In this document: in pieces, positions 52,089 through 60,764 of the stretch | Numbering within the stretch: the stretch's first letter is position 1 | How the letters are laid out: each line of letters opens with the position of its first letter | Assembly: GCA_024399065.1 (NCBI GenBank) | Contig: JAKSIB010000003.1 | Coordinates: 62,001-126,000, forward strand | Origin: Fibrobacter sp. | GTDB lineage: Bacteria; Fibrobacterota; Fibrobacteria; Fibrobacterales; Fibrobacteraceae | Reading direction: 5' to 3' | Length of the DNA: 64,000 nucleotides | The notes under the pieces: model-generated | What the model saw: the letters and a program-made list of their open reading frames with translations, nothing else | What the model was told of the DNA's origin: nothing | Database searches by the model: none | Position numbers and translations under genes: made by a program

Positions 52089-53778
52089 TGTTGGCAGAAA
52101 AGATAGTCCCTTGACTAAAGATCGTGCTGAGGAGTCTACAAATTACAGATTTTCCTCCAGTATGAGTAACGAGTTCCGCGTTCTCATAAATGAAATTCTC
52201 GGCTTGAACGCAATGCTGATCAAGGAATGCGATAAGCCGGAATTGAAGGGGTATGCGAGCAACATACAGAACACTGGTCGCAGCCTCCTTTCTCTTGTTA
52301 ACGACGTGATGGACTTTTCAAAGATTGAATCTGGGGAAATGGAGTTTGCTCCCGTCACTTATGATTCGTTTTTGATGTTGAATGAAGACTACGACTTGTT
52401 CGCCGCCCGAGCCCAGGATAAGAATCTTGACTTTGTTTTCAAGGTGGATTCCAATCTTCCCATGGAACTTTATGGCGACGAGAAACGAATCCGCCAGATT
52501 ATAAGCAACTTGCTGTTCTATTCCATCAAGTACACGAAAAGAGGAAACGTATCTCTTGAAGTCACTTTTGAACGAGTTGCTGACGGTCCCCGTGATTCCA
52601 TTGAATTGATTATCGTCGTGAAGGATACAGGTGACGGCATTCCTGAAGTGGCCATGGAGCACCTGTTTGATATTTCTGAACGAATCGAACAGCAGCGCGA
52701 TGTGGAAAGCGTTGACCTTGCCTTGAACCTGACGAAGCGTTTGGTGGATCTGCAGTGCGGTTCCCTGGAAGTGGATAGTACTTTCGGAAGGGGTACGACG
52801 TTCAAAATATCCATTCCCCAAATGGTGAAAAAGGAATCACCCATTGGAGACTTCTTTACCCGAAGAAAGAACTACGTTTCGTCCATTGAAGTGGTGAAGA
52901 ATAAGTTCCGTGCTCCCAACGTGAATATTCTTGTGGCAGATGAATTGCCCATGAACTTGCGTGTGGTGAAGGGCTTCTTGAAGGATACCGGCATCACCGT
53001 GGACGAGGTTTCCAATGGAATGGAAGCCCTTGAAAAAATCAAGCGCAAGCATTACCACATTATTTTCCTGGACAAGGAAATGCCGGTCATGAACGGTGAA
53101 GAGGCTTTTGATATCATGAAGTCTCTCACGGGAAATCCGAATATGGAAACCCCTGTGGTCTTGCTCATGTCCGACGACTCTGTGCAACCGGAGTTCTACA
53201 AAAAGGCCGGTTTTGCGGACTGCATGCAGAAACCTGTTCGTGAAGAGGCTCTATTTGCAATTCTTAACAGGTTGATTCCTTCGAACCTTGTGGAATCAAA
53301 GGCTGAACTGGGTAGTGGTGCCAAGCTTTCGGTAACTCCTGAAGATGGCGTGTCGGTACAAAAGAATGAGCCTAAGGAAATTGATGCAAAGACGCTGATA
53401 GCCTTGATTCAAGACTCAAAGATTCCGTCGGACTTGCTTAAGCTTTCTGCATCGGGTTTCATTGATGTTAACGTAGGCTTGAATTTCTGCAAGAATGACG
53501 AGGAACTGTACCGTAATCTGTTGGTGGATTTCCAAAAGCTGAACAGGGGAAATTCTCTTGAAGCTGCCATGGATAATGAGGACTTCGAACTTTATCGAAT
53601 CGAAATGAGGTCCCTGAAAAGTGCCGCCCTGACTATTGGCGCAATCGATGTGGCAAGCCGTGCGAAGGCAATGGAATTCGCCTGCAAGGATGGCCACTAC
53701 GATTACGTGCAGATGCATCACCAGGATTTTATTCGCGAATACAATCACTTGATTAACGCGTTAACCGAAATTCTTTAA
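52078..53778 (+). CDS. Cytosolic hybrid histidine kinase lacking phosphoacceptor histidines (pseudokinase)
   Basis: A 566-residue soluble paralogue of the kinase before it. The H-box is SMSNEFRVLINEILGL, with Asn31 where the phosphorylated His should be (compare MSHEIRTPLN). The N-box is NLLFYSIKYT, again changed, while G1 (DTGDGI) is kept and G2 (VESVDLALNLT) is lost. The receiver is intact (acidic VADE, Asp332 in IIFLDKEMPVMNG, Lys in QKPVREEAL). In the HPt part Arg511 replaces His (MRSLKSAALTIGA). It therefore should not autophosphorylate but could accept phosphate on Asp332 or serve as scaffold for its neighbour. Shares operon and domain order with it. Confidence 0.85.
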   Translation: MKVSVGRKDSPLTKDRAEESTNYRFSSSMSNEFRVLINEILGLNAMLIKECDKPELKGYASNIQNTGRSLLSLVNDVMDFSKIESGEMEFAPVTYDSFLMLNEDYDLFAARAQDKNLDFVFKVDSNLPMELYGDEKRIRQIISNLLFYSIKYTKRGNVSLEVTFERVADGPRDSIELIIVVKDTGDGIPEVAMEHLFDISERIEQQRDVESVDLALNLTKRLVDLQCGSLEVDSTFGRGTTFKISIPQMVKKESPIGDFFTRRKNYVSSIEVVKNKFRAPNVNILVADELPMNLRVVKGFLKDTGITVDEVSNGMEALEKIKRKHYHIIFLDKEMPVMNGEEAFDIMKSLTGNPNMETPVVLLMSDDSVQPEFYKKAGFADCMQKPVREEALFAILNRLIPSNLVESKAELGSGAKLSVTPEDGVSVQKNEPKEIDAKTLIALIQDSKIPSDLLKLSASGFIDVNVGLNFCKNDEELYRNLLVDFQKLNRGNSLEAAMDNEDFELYRIEMRSLKSAALTIGAIDVASRAKAMEFACKDGHYDYVQMHHQDFIREYNHLINALTEIL

Positions 53779-53787
53779 GAGGATATT

Positions 53788-54318
53788 GTGGAAGAGCAGA
53801 TTGATGTCCTGAATCCGGATGGAACTTTTGCGGGTTATGCTCGCGGAAGAACCGAAGTTCACGCCAAGGGCCTCTGGCACCGCACCGTGCATATCTGGGC
53901 CTTCGACAAGGATGACAGAATCCTGTTCCAGTTGCGCGCCCGCGTGAAGGAGAATAATCCGGGACTTTTGGACACCAGTTGCGCCGGCCATATTTCCGCT
54001 GGTGATGATAGCCGCAATGCAGCCGTCCGTGAACTCCGTGAGGAACTTGGCGTGGTGAAAAACGCCGATGATCTGGAATATCTCTTCGAGTCCACCCATG
54101 AAAGCGTTTTGAATGGCGGCGAATATCTGGACAATGAATATTATGACGTTTATCGAATTCGTTTGTCCGATGAGGAAGCTGCTGCTTTGGTGCCGCAGCC
54201 TGGTGAAGTTGATGATTTCGTGTGGATGACCCGCCAGGAATTTTTTGCCAAGCACAAACTTGATCCTGGTAAATTCGTGGACCATCCCAAGGATTTTAAC
54301 TGGCTATTGGCCTTGTAG
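53788..54318 (+). CDS. Nudix hydrolase (IPP-isomerase-like subgroup)
   Basis: A 176-residue Nudix protein. The Nudix box reads GHISAGDDSRNAAVRELREELGV, where the first Glu of the consensus is Asp, as found in a subgroup related to isopentenyl-diphosphate isomerase and YfcD. The N-terminus (DVLNPDGTFAGYARGRTEVHAKGLWHRTVHIWAF) is typical of it. Substrate unknown. GTG start at 53788 behind AAGAGG, 10 bases after the pseudokinase gene. Confidence 0.88.
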   Translation: MEEQIDVLNPDGTFAGYARGRTEVHAKGLWHRTVHIWAFDKDDRILFQLRARVKENNPGLLDTSCAGHISAGDDSRNAAVRELREELGVVKNADDLEYLFESTHESVLNGGEYLDNEYYDVYRIRLSDEEAAALVPQPGEVDDFVWMTRQEFFAKHKLDPGKFVDHPKDFNWLLAL

Positions 54319-54325
54319 GTAAAAT

Positions 54326-54508
54326 ATGTCCAAGGCTATTACCGGTCACCGCTATCGTCATTACAAAAAGGAAACCATGGTCTACACGGTGGTGGAGGCC
54401 AACGCCCTGGATTGCGAGGATGTGAAGCCCCTGGTGATTTACCGCAGTGAGGTAATTTTGCCCGATGGAACGGTGGCAGACCGCTTTACCGAAATAGATT
54501 TGTTATAA
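54326..54508 (+). CDS. DUF1653 family protein
   Basis: A 60-residue protein with the DUF1653 (PF07866) pattern: GHRYRHYKKETMVYTVVEANAL, then VIYRSEVILPDGTVADRF. It is 8 bases after the Nudix gene, so co-transcribed. Function unknown. Confidence 0.8.
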   Translation: MSKAITGHRYRHYKKETMVYTVVEANALDCEDVKPLVIYRSEVILPDGTVADRFTEIDLL

Positions 54509-54546
54509 TTGGTGCTGGTGTTTTGGGGTTGTTAAGTGGGTTTTTA

Positions 54547-55704
54547 ATGATCAGTACTTTTAACCTGGCGTCTGTGTACGTGGCGAATGTTATCGGCGCG
54601 TTCCTGTTGATTATCTTGATGGCGACCAATGTGTGGCGCTTGCGTGAACGCAGCGAGGAAAACCGTTGCCTTATGGTCATGATGGTCCTCGCCTTTACCA
54701 ATTGCCTGATCGATCCGGTATCCTACTCCCTCGATGGCCACCCGGGTGCATTGAATAGGTTCCTTGTTACTTTTGGAAACGCCTGGTTGTATATCGCTCT
54801 TATGATGGCTGCGGAATTCTGGGTGCATTTTGTAGAAGTCCATCTGAATGGCTCCATTTCCAAGCGTCATTTGTGGACGCTTAAGGCGTTTGTTATTGTG
54901 GGTGCGGCCTTGATGGTTGTGAACTTCTTTGTTCCCATCGTGTTTGAAGTGGATGCCAATAATGTGTACCATCGTAAAAGCTTGTTCTTCTACTATGTTG
55001 CGGTAGACTACCTGTTCGTGATGGATTCTTTGGTGTCCTATCTTCACAGCAAGTACCGTGGTGGTTCCCTCAAGTTCTTCCCGATATGGGTGTATATCTT
55101 GCCTGTTTTTGCAGGCGGCGTCGCACAGACTTTGTTCTACGGTGTGTCGGTTTCCTATGTTAGCCTGGCTGTAGCTGTGGCAGGCGTTCTTGCCAGCTTG
55201 CAGAACGAACGGATTTTCAGGGATTCCCTGACCGGCCTGTACAACCGTGCCTATCTTGATTACCTCCTGAAAAAATATTCCCGTCGTAAGAAGAATCTGG
55301 TTTCTGGCATCATGCTGGACCTGAATGACTTTAAACGCATCAATGATGAATTTGGCCACGCTGTGGGTGATGAAGCCTTGATCAACGCCGCTTCCATATT
55401 GAAGAAGGTGGTGGGCGAATTGGGACTTGTGATCCGCTATGCCGGTGACGAGTTCATCATTTTCGTCAATAGCCAGGACGATGCTGTTATTGAGGATGTT
55501 ATGAATCGCGCAAGAGCCGCCCTGAGAAAATTCAATGAAGTTTCTGGTGCGGTTTATGTGCTGTCTGCGGCCATGGGTTCTTGCAAGCTGGATTTCTCTG
55601 AAATGCGTGTGGATGCATTCATCAACGAAATCGACCGCCGCATGTACGAAGAAAAGAGGGACTACTACGCGGAAAACATTAGCATGGACCGTCGCAAACG
55701 CTAG
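54547..55704 (+). CDS. Membrane diguanylate cyclase (GGDEF protein)
   Basis: Residues 1-215 contain seven hydrophobic helices in the 7TM-like arrangement of bacterial signalling proteins; residues 220-385 are a GGDEF domain (DSLTGLYNRAYLD, LDLNDFKRINDEFGHAVGDEAL, RYAGDEFIIF). The motif is A-G-D-E-F, which is compatible with activity. It makes cyclic di-GMP. No I-site RxxD is obvious. ATG 54547 is preferred over TTG 54523. A terminator follows at 55775. Confidence 0.88.
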   Translation: MISTFNLASVYVANVIGAFLLIILMATNVWRLRERSEENRCLMVMMVLAFTNCLIDPVSYSLDGHPGALNRFLVTFGNAWLYIALMMAAEFWVHFVEVHLNGSISKRHLWTLKAFVIVGAALMVVNFFVPIVFEVDANNVYHRKSLFFYYVAVDYLFVMDSLVSYLHSKYRGGSLKFFPIWVYILPVFAGGVAQTLFYGVSVSYVSLAVAVAGVLASLQNERIFRDSLTGLYNRAYLDYLLKKYSRRKKNLVSGIMLDLNDFKRINDEFGHAVGDEALINAASILKKVVGELGLVIRYAGDEFIIFVNSQDDAVIEDVMNRARAALRKFNEVSGAVYVLSAAMGSCKLDFSEMRVDAFINEIDRRMYEEKRDYYAENISMDRRKR

Positions 55705-55774
55705 CCATGGTCGTGGTATAGATTTTATCTATTACCAATGATAAATTTTTCCTTGTATTAGGGGTGATTTTTGT

Positions 55775-55806
55775 AAAGGTAGGTTGATAAACCTGCCTTT
55801 TTTTTG
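55775..55806 (+). terminator. Terminator after the GGDEF gene
   Basis: AGGTAGGTT (55777-55785), loop GATA, AACCTGCCT (55790-55798), then a run of T. Confidence 0.9.
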
Positions 55807-55855
55807 CCCTAGCTATAGGAACTAGCTATATTTACGTCATAAAAACACTACAGCA

Positions 55856-55891
55856 TGTCATTGCGAGCGACAACGTCGCGAAGCAATCGAA
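55856..55891. repeat. Dispersed TCATTGCGAGC repeat copy B
   Basis: GTCATTGCGAGCGACAACGT then CGCGAAGCAATCG folds as TTGCGAGCGAC/GTCGCGAAGCAA. It lies 28 bases before the MetY start. The other copy is at 44766. Confidence 0.78.
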
Positions 55892-55918
55892 ACTTTTTAA
55901 ACCAGAGGAATCATCAAA

Positions 55919-57196
55919 ATGGCAAATCTCGAAACATTGTGCGTTCAGGCTGGCTGGACCCCGAAAAAGGGCGAACCCCGCGTTCTCCCCATTTACCAGA
56001 GCACCACTTTCAAGTACGACACTTCCGCCCAGATGGCTGACCTGTTCGACTTGAAGGAATCCGGCTACTTCTACACTCGTCTCCAGAACCCCACCAACGA
56101 CGCTGTGGCTTCCAAGATCGCCCAGCTGGAAGGTGGCGTAGGTGCCATGCTCACTTCCTCCGGTCAGGCTGCAAACTTCTACGCAGTGTTCAACATCTGC
56201 GAAGCTGGCGACCACTTCATTTCCACTTCCGCAATTTACGGCGGTACCAGCAACCTCTTCAGCGTTACCATGAAGAAGCTGGGCATCGAATGCACCTTCA
56301 TTGACCAGGATGCTTCCGACGAAGAAATCGAGAAGGCTTTCCGCCCCAACACCAAGTGCGTCTTCGGTGAAACTGTTGCAAATCCGGCTGGCAAGATTCT
56401 TGACCTGAAGCGCTTTGCAGATTTGGCTCACAAGCATGGCGTTCCCATGATTGTGGACAACACTTTCCCCACTCCGATCCTCTGCCGTCCTTTTGAATTC
56501 GGCGTGGACATCGTGACCCACTCCACCACCAAGTATATGGACGGTCATGCCATGGCTGTGGGTGGCGCAGTGGTCGATAGCGGCAATTTCGACTGGGAAG
56601 CCCATCACGACAAGTTCCCGGGCCTCACCGAACCGGATCCGTCTTACCACGGCCTTCGCTACACCGAAGCCTTCGGCAAGCTCTGCTACATCACCAAGGC
56701 TACCGTGCAGCTCATGCGCGACCTGGGTTCCATCCAGTCTCCGCAGAATGCATTCCTCCTGAACGTTGGTCTTGAAACCTTGTTCCTCCGCATGCCCCGT
56801 CATTGCGAAAACGCTCTCGCTGCTGCCAAGTGGCTGAAGAAGCACCCGAAGGTTGCATGGGTTGACTACGCAGGTCTCGAGGACAACGCTTCCTACGCTT
56901 TGGCCCAGAAGCAGTTCAAGGGCGGCCTGCCCTGCGGCGTGCTCACCTTCGGTATCAAGGGTGGCCGCGACAAGTCCATCCAGTTCATGGATGCACTGAA
57001 GCTGATCTGCATCGTGACCCATGTGGCCGACGCCCGCAGCTGCGTGCTGCACCCGGCAAGCCACACTCACCGCCAGCTCTCCGACGAACAGCTCATCGAA
57101 GCAGGCGTTGCACCTGACCTGATCCGCTTCAGCGTCGGTATCGAAAATATCGAAGACATCATTGCCGACCTGGAACAGGCTCTGGCACAGGTTTAG
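55919..57196 (+). CDS. metY: O-acetylhomoserine sulfhydrylase (MetY-type PLP enzyme)
   Basis: A 425-residue Cys/Met metabolism PLP enzyme: VLPIYQSTTFKYD, YFYTRLQNPTNDAVASKIAQLEGG, MLTSSGQAANFYA, VDNTFPTPILCRP and the PLP lysine in VTHSTTKYMDGHA, with the SVGIENIEDIIADL end. Length and the LFDLKESGYFYTR block favour O-acetylhomoserine (thiol)-lyase over cystathionine gamma-synthase. It makes homocysteine from O-acetylhomoserine and sulfide. No SAM riboswitch is visible in the upstream sequence. GAGGAA precedes ATG. Own terminator at 57235. Confidence 0.9.
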   Translation: MANLETLCVQAGWTPKKGEPRVLPIYQSTTFKYDTSAQMADLFDLKESGYFYTRLQNPTNDAVASKIAQLEGGVGAMLTSSGQAANFYAVFNICEAGDHFISTSAIYGGTSNLFSVTMKKLGIECTFIDQDASDEEIEKAFRPNTKCVFGETVANPAGKILDLKRFADLAHKHGVPMIVDNTFPTPILCRPFEFGVDIVTHSTTKYMDGHAMAVGGAVVDSGNFDWEAHHDKFPGLTEPDPSYHGLRYTEAFGKLCYITKATVQLMRDLGSIQSPQNAFLLNVGLETLFLRMPRHCENALAAAKWLKKHPKVAWVDYAGLEDNASYALAQKQFKGGLPCGVLTFGIKGGRDKSIQFMDALKLICIVTHVADARSCVLHPASHTHRQLSDEQLIEAGVAPDLIRFSVGIENIEDIIADLEQALAQV

Positions 57197-57227
57197 ACTC
57201 GAGGCTCCAGGCTCGAGGTTCGAGCAC
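57197..57227. repeat. Short intergenic repeat of the CTCGAGGCTCCAGG type
   Basis: CTCGAGGCTCCAGGCTCGAG followed by GTTCGAG; related by inversion to 33043-33069. Confidence 0.5.
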
Positions 57228-57234
57228 AAAAAGA

Positions 57235-57268
57235 CCCGCGACGTTCGTCGCGGGCCTTCTTTTTCTCT
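57235..57268 (+). terminator. Terminator after metY
   Basis: CCCGCGAC (57235-57242), GTTC, GTCGCGGG (57247-57254), then a T-rich tail. Confidence 0.9.
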
Positions 57269-57288
57269 CTCAGTATTTAAGGTATATC

Positions 57289-58251
57289 TTAGTTGTTGGG
57301 TTTTCCTTCACCGTACCAACCGATACTTATGATGTCGAATTTGGCTTCGGTGCCGCTTTTGTCGCTGAACTTGATGTTGATGCTTGTAACATTCTTCAAT
57401 ATTTCTTCCCAAGGCTGTTTAATACCCCAGCCATCTTGCCTAAAGTTCGTTGAGTCTACGTCATAACAGATTTGTTTTCCAGAGGATGATTTCTGCAAGC
57501 CCTTTTTAGGAACGTCGAAACCGAGACTATCCTTGGTATACTCGTCAGTGAAACCAAGTTGCAATTCAGCGGAAATATCGGAAGAGTAATGGATGCAGAT
57601 TTTGGTCCAACCAGTGATGTCTCCGGATTGAACATTGCCTTTCTCGTCTTCGCCAACCAGGTTGAAACCTATGCCAACGAACGGGTCGTATGTCACAGTT
57701 CCCTTGTCGAAGTGGGCTGTACCGCATACGCCCATACAGTAGTCAATAATGTTGTCCATGGCGTCTTTATGGTAGTCGTTTCCCTTTGCTGCAGGCCATT
57801 CGATATAGGATTTTCCTCCATCTACGTTATCGTTGTATTCGTACCAGTAGCCGCTTGTTTTGGTTCCGTTGTCCATGCCTGTGTCAATCTTGTAGCCTTC
57901 GTCAGCATCCCATTTGTGATCGCCTAGAGTTGTAAATGCGCAACCCATCAATGTCTTGGTCTTGCAACCGATGACAGGAGGAATGTAAATGGAGGAACTG
58001 CTGACTTCGGGTTTAAAAGCAGAGGAGCTGCTGCTGCCCGGCACCTGGGAGTCGCTGCTGCCGAGTGGTCCGGATTCGCTGCTGGAAGGTTCCTGGCTGT
58101 CGGAGGAGATGTTGTTGTCGGCGATAACGCCGTCTTCGTCAATGCTGACGCCGGCTCCCTGGGTGGGGCTAGTGTCGCCGCAAGCGGAGAAAACACCTGC
58201 CATGGCTATGGCGGAAAGTGTGGTTATTGTTTTGAAGTTGATGCTTTTCAT
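57289..58251 (-). CDS. Poly-serine linker lipoprotein with carbohydrate-binding-like domain
   Basis: A 320-residue lipoprotein: signal peptide with lipobox FSAC (Cys24), a serine-rich linker (residues 50-90), then a domain beginning at about residue 93 (GCKTKTLMGCAFTTLGDHKW) with aromatic-rich strands (GYWYEYNDNVDGGKSYIEW, GFNLVG, ICIHYSSDISAELQLGF). This design is typical of Fibrobacter outer-membrane lipoproteins, and the second half resembles carbohydrate-binding folds, though I do not name a family. It may serve in plant-fibre degradation. Upstream and same-strand is the TIGR02147 regulator. Confidence 0.82.
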   Translation of the reverse strand: MKSINFKTITTLSAIAMAGVFSACGDTSPTQGAGVSIDEDGVIADNNISSDSQEPSSSESGPLGSSDSQVPGSSSSSAFKPEVSSSSIYIPPVIGCKTKTLMGCAFTTLGDHKWDADEGYKIDTGMDNGTKTSGYWYEYNDNVDGGKSYIEWPAAKGNDYHKDAMDNIIDYCMGVCGTAHFDKGTVTYDPFVGIGFNLVGEDEKGNVQSGDITGWTKICIHYSSDISAELQLGFTDEYTKDSLGFDVPKKGLQKSSSGKQICYDVDSTNFRQDGWGIKQPWEEILKNVTSINIKFSDKSGTEAKFDIISIGWYGEGKPNN

Positions 58252-58261
58252 GGTGCTCTCC

Positions 58262-59101
58262 TCAGCGGTTGGAACCGCGGTTGTTTAAATTTTTTGTTAG
58301 CGCGAATACTTGCATATTCACGCGGAAAACTTTTTCTACTTCCTGGGGCCTTGATGCGATAGCTGCGATGCGCTTGCGGCATTGGTCCAGTTCTTCAAGG
58401 ATTTCGCCGTAGGCGCTTTCGGACACGCCCAAGGTGAGACCTGTAAACTTTCGTTCGTTGATGGGATCGTTCTCGAGAGATTCCAGGGCGAACGTTCCCA
58501 TTTGACGGTGCATGTTGCGGATTGCTAACGGAACCATTTCGCCTTTTCCGGAACTCAGTACCTTGTCGGTCTGGCGGTAGTTCCCGTTTTCATCTTTTTG
58601 CAACAAGCCTGCCTTGGTGAGGAACTGGAGAGTCTCAGTCACTTCGGCTGCGGTAATTTTCGGTTTGCAAGCGTGGGCGATTTCCAAAGGCTTTGCGCCG
58701 GGCATTGCAGGGGCCACTTCGCGGAGCACCGGATTTTTCCAGGAGTCGAAGTAGGCGAATTCGTCGGCGCCAAGGATTTTAACCTTGAGGGCGTTTGCAA
58801 TATTTTGCATGTTGTCAAATGCCTTTTTCTTGTCGTCGTCGGTCTTTGCGTTGGCGAAGGCGACCAGGGCGCAGAAGTAGGCCGCGTCGTGTTCCGTTAA
58901 ACCGGTTGCGCTGGCGACTCGTTCTGCGGCTGCTGCGCTCAGGTTCTTTTTGCCTGTGCTTACATCTTTCAGGTACACGGGAGAGGAAAATCCGGCTTGA
59001 GCTGCAAAATCGCGCCAGGTGAATGCGGACTTTTGCTTTCGCTCCTCGTAGTACTCCTGAATGAACAGGCGATAATCTTTGTACTCTGTCACTTGCTTCA
59101 T
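58262..59101 (-). CDS. TIGR02147 family regulator (DUF4423)
   Basis: From ATG 59099-59101 (MKQVTEYKDYRLFIQEYYEERK) this 279-residue protein matches the TIGR02147 family, a paralogous family expanded in Fibrobacter succinogenes. A helix-turn-helix-like part lies at WRDFAAQAGFSSPVYLKDVSTGKKNLS; the middle has GLTEHDAAYFCALVAFANA, and a C-terminal domain carries DUF4423-like features. Eleven bases separate it from the downstream lipoprotein gene, so it likely regulates that gene or is co-transcribed. Function experimentally unknown. Confidence 0.85.
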   Translation of the reverse strand: MKQVTEYKDYRLFIQEYYEERKQKSAFTWRDFAAQAGFSSPVYLKDVSTGKKNLSAAAAERVASATGLTEHDAAYFCALVAFANAKTDDDKKKAFDNMQNIANALKVKILGADEFAYFDSWKNPVLREVAPAMPGAKPLEIAHACKPKITAAEVTETLQFLTKAGLLQKDENGNYRQTDKVLSSGKGEMVPLAIRNMHRQMGTFALESLENDPINERKFTGLTLGVSESAYGEILEELDQCRKRIAAIASRPQEVEKVFRVNMQVFALTKNLNNRGSNR

Positions 59102-59239
59102 GGAAATGAATATAAACACAAAAAACAAAAAAGTCAATAGCTAGAGTACAAAAATTTAAAAATATTTGAAAAATTGTGGTGATTTTGCGTTTTTTTATTA
59201 AAAATCAAACATTTTAGAGTACAAAAGCGGCTGTGGACG

Positions 59240-60148
59240 CTAATGTTTTTTGTACTCAGCCATGATCATTCCGGTAACGATTGCTGCAGCCCCTGCGATG
59301 GCGACGGCAGAAATGTGCTCGCCGATGGTGAGTGCCGCCGTAATGATGGTAATGAGCGGCAGTGCGTAGATGTAATTGGAAGCAAGTACTGTTCCCAGCC
59401 TTTCCATTACCTTATTCCAGATCAGGTAACCGAAGAGATTGCTAAAAATGCAGAGACACAGGAAATTGCCGATGACTACGGGCTCCTTGAATGCATTCCA
59501 GGGAATGGGGTGGGCGACGAAATGTCCTTCGGCTTCGAGCCCGAAGTAGTCCAGCGCAAAAATAGGAAGGGATGTCAGGAATCCGTAGAAGAAGATTTTT
59601 CGAATGGCGAAAAGTGTAGAATACTTGCTGCGGACTTTTTCGGTACTGTAGGCGTAGACCGTCCAGGCTATGGCGGCGCAGAATGCCAGCATGTCGCCGA
59701 CGGGAGAAAGCTTCAGGATGAATTTTCCGTTAAGCACCACCAGGATCATTCCCATAAAGGTGATGAGGGATCCTGCAATCTGCCGTGGTAAAAGCTTCTC
59801 GCGCTTGAAGATGAAAATGCCCACCAGCATGATCAACAGCGGGTTGGTACAGACGATGAGAGAAACGTTGCTGCTCTGGGATATGGTCAGTGCCGTATTT
59901 TCCGCCCAGAAATAAATGGTGCAGCCGGTGACGCCGCCCAATAAAAAGAACAGTTCGTCCTTCAGGGAGTTGGAGCGGAATCGGATGTGGCGAAGCCCTG
60001 CCAGAAAAAGCATGAGGTAGGTGGCTGCAAACCGGATGGTGAAAATCTGCACCGCGGAAAAACCGTGGTTAATCAGCACCTTGGTGCTTACAAAGCTGGT
60101 GCCCCAGAATACGATGGTGCAGATGGCTAGGATGTGCCAAATGGCCAT
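59240..60148 (-). CDS. EamA (DMT) family transporter
   Basis: A membrane protein of about 302 residues from ATG 60146-60148 (MAIWHILAICTIVFWGTSFV); the frame is open upstream to 60301 but that sequence overlaps the ECF gene region. It has ten hydrophobic helices in two EamA repeats: VFWGTSFVSTKVLINHG and NLFGYLIWNKVMERLGTVLASNYIY. Substrate unknown. No ribosome site is obvious before the ATG. It is divergent from the ECF sigma operon. Confidence 0.85.
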   Translation of the reverse strand: MAIWHILAICTIVFWGTSFVSTKVLINHGFSAVQIFTIRFAATYLMLFLAGLRHIRFRSNSLKDELFFLLGGVTGCTIYFWAENTALTISQSSNVSLIVCTNPLLIMLVGIFIFKREKLLPRQIAGSLITFMGMILVVLNGKFILKLSPVGDMLAFCAAIAWTVYAYSTEKVRSKYSTLFAIRKIFFYGFLTSLPIFALDYFGLEAEGHFVAHPIPWNAFKEPVVIGNFLCLCIFSNLFGYLIWNKVMERLGTVLASNYIYALPLITIITAALTIGEHISAVAIAGAAAIVTGMIMAEYKKH

Positions 60149-60260
60149 GGATCCGGAGGAATTTTTTAAACCGATTTTCACGGACACAAATTTATGAAAT
60201 AAAACCACCTTTTTTCTAACTTTCGGTAACACTTTTACTTCCCTGTGGTGTTTTACAGGT

Positions 60261-60764
60261 ATGAATAGGCAAGATATTGCAGACAGAGCAGCTTTTTCCA
60301 AGGCTTACGAGACCTTCGCACCCATGGTGATGCGTCGTTGCCTCGCACTCCTGAAGGATGAGGCTGAGGCCAGCGATATGATGCAGAATGTTTTCCTGAG
60401 AACTTATTCCAACCGCAATACTCTGGACTTGTCCAGTCCTTCCAGCCTTCTGTGGAATACGGCTACCAGGCTATGCCTGAACCGCATTCGCGATAAGAAA
60501 CGCCGCGGACTGAATGTGGACTGCAGCGAAATGCTTTTGCAGATTGCTGCCGCCGATGACGAGCTGGAGGCTTATGAATCTGCCGGTGTCCTCAGGAAAA
60601 TTTTTGCCAGGGAGCCTGAATCTACCCGCACCATGGCTGTGTTGCATTATGTCGACAACATGACTTTAGAAGAGACCGCCGAAGCCGTTGGGCTTTCCGT
60701 TAGCGGCGTCCGTAAACGTCTCCGCACTTTGCAGGAGAAGGTCAAGAACTTGGAGGTAAAGTAA
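60261..60764 (+). CDS. ECF sigma factor
   Basis: A 167-residue ECF sigma: region 2 (FSKAYETFAPMVMRRCLALLKDEAEASDMMQNVFLRTYS) and region 4 (TRTMAVLHYVDNMTLEETAEAVGLSVSGVRKRL). It recruits polymerase to specific promoters. The stop overlaps the next gene start (TAATG), a classic sigma/anti-sigma pair. Cited blocks show the region order only. The intergenic sequence before it may hold an autoregulated promoter, but I cannot assign one safely. Confidence 0.92.
   Translation: MNRQDIADRAAFSKAYETFAPMVMRRCLALLKDEAEASDMMQNVFLRTYSNRNTLDLSSPSSLLWNTATRLCLNRIRDKKRRGLNVDCSEMLLQIAAADDELEAYESAGVLRKIFAREPESTRTMAVLHYVDNMTLEETAEAVGLSVSGVRKRLRTLQEKVKNLEVK

Noticed and set aside
55705-55918. SAM riboswitch upstream of metY
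   Set aside because: Only a terminator and a dispersed repeat are seen; no conserved SAM aptamer pattern.
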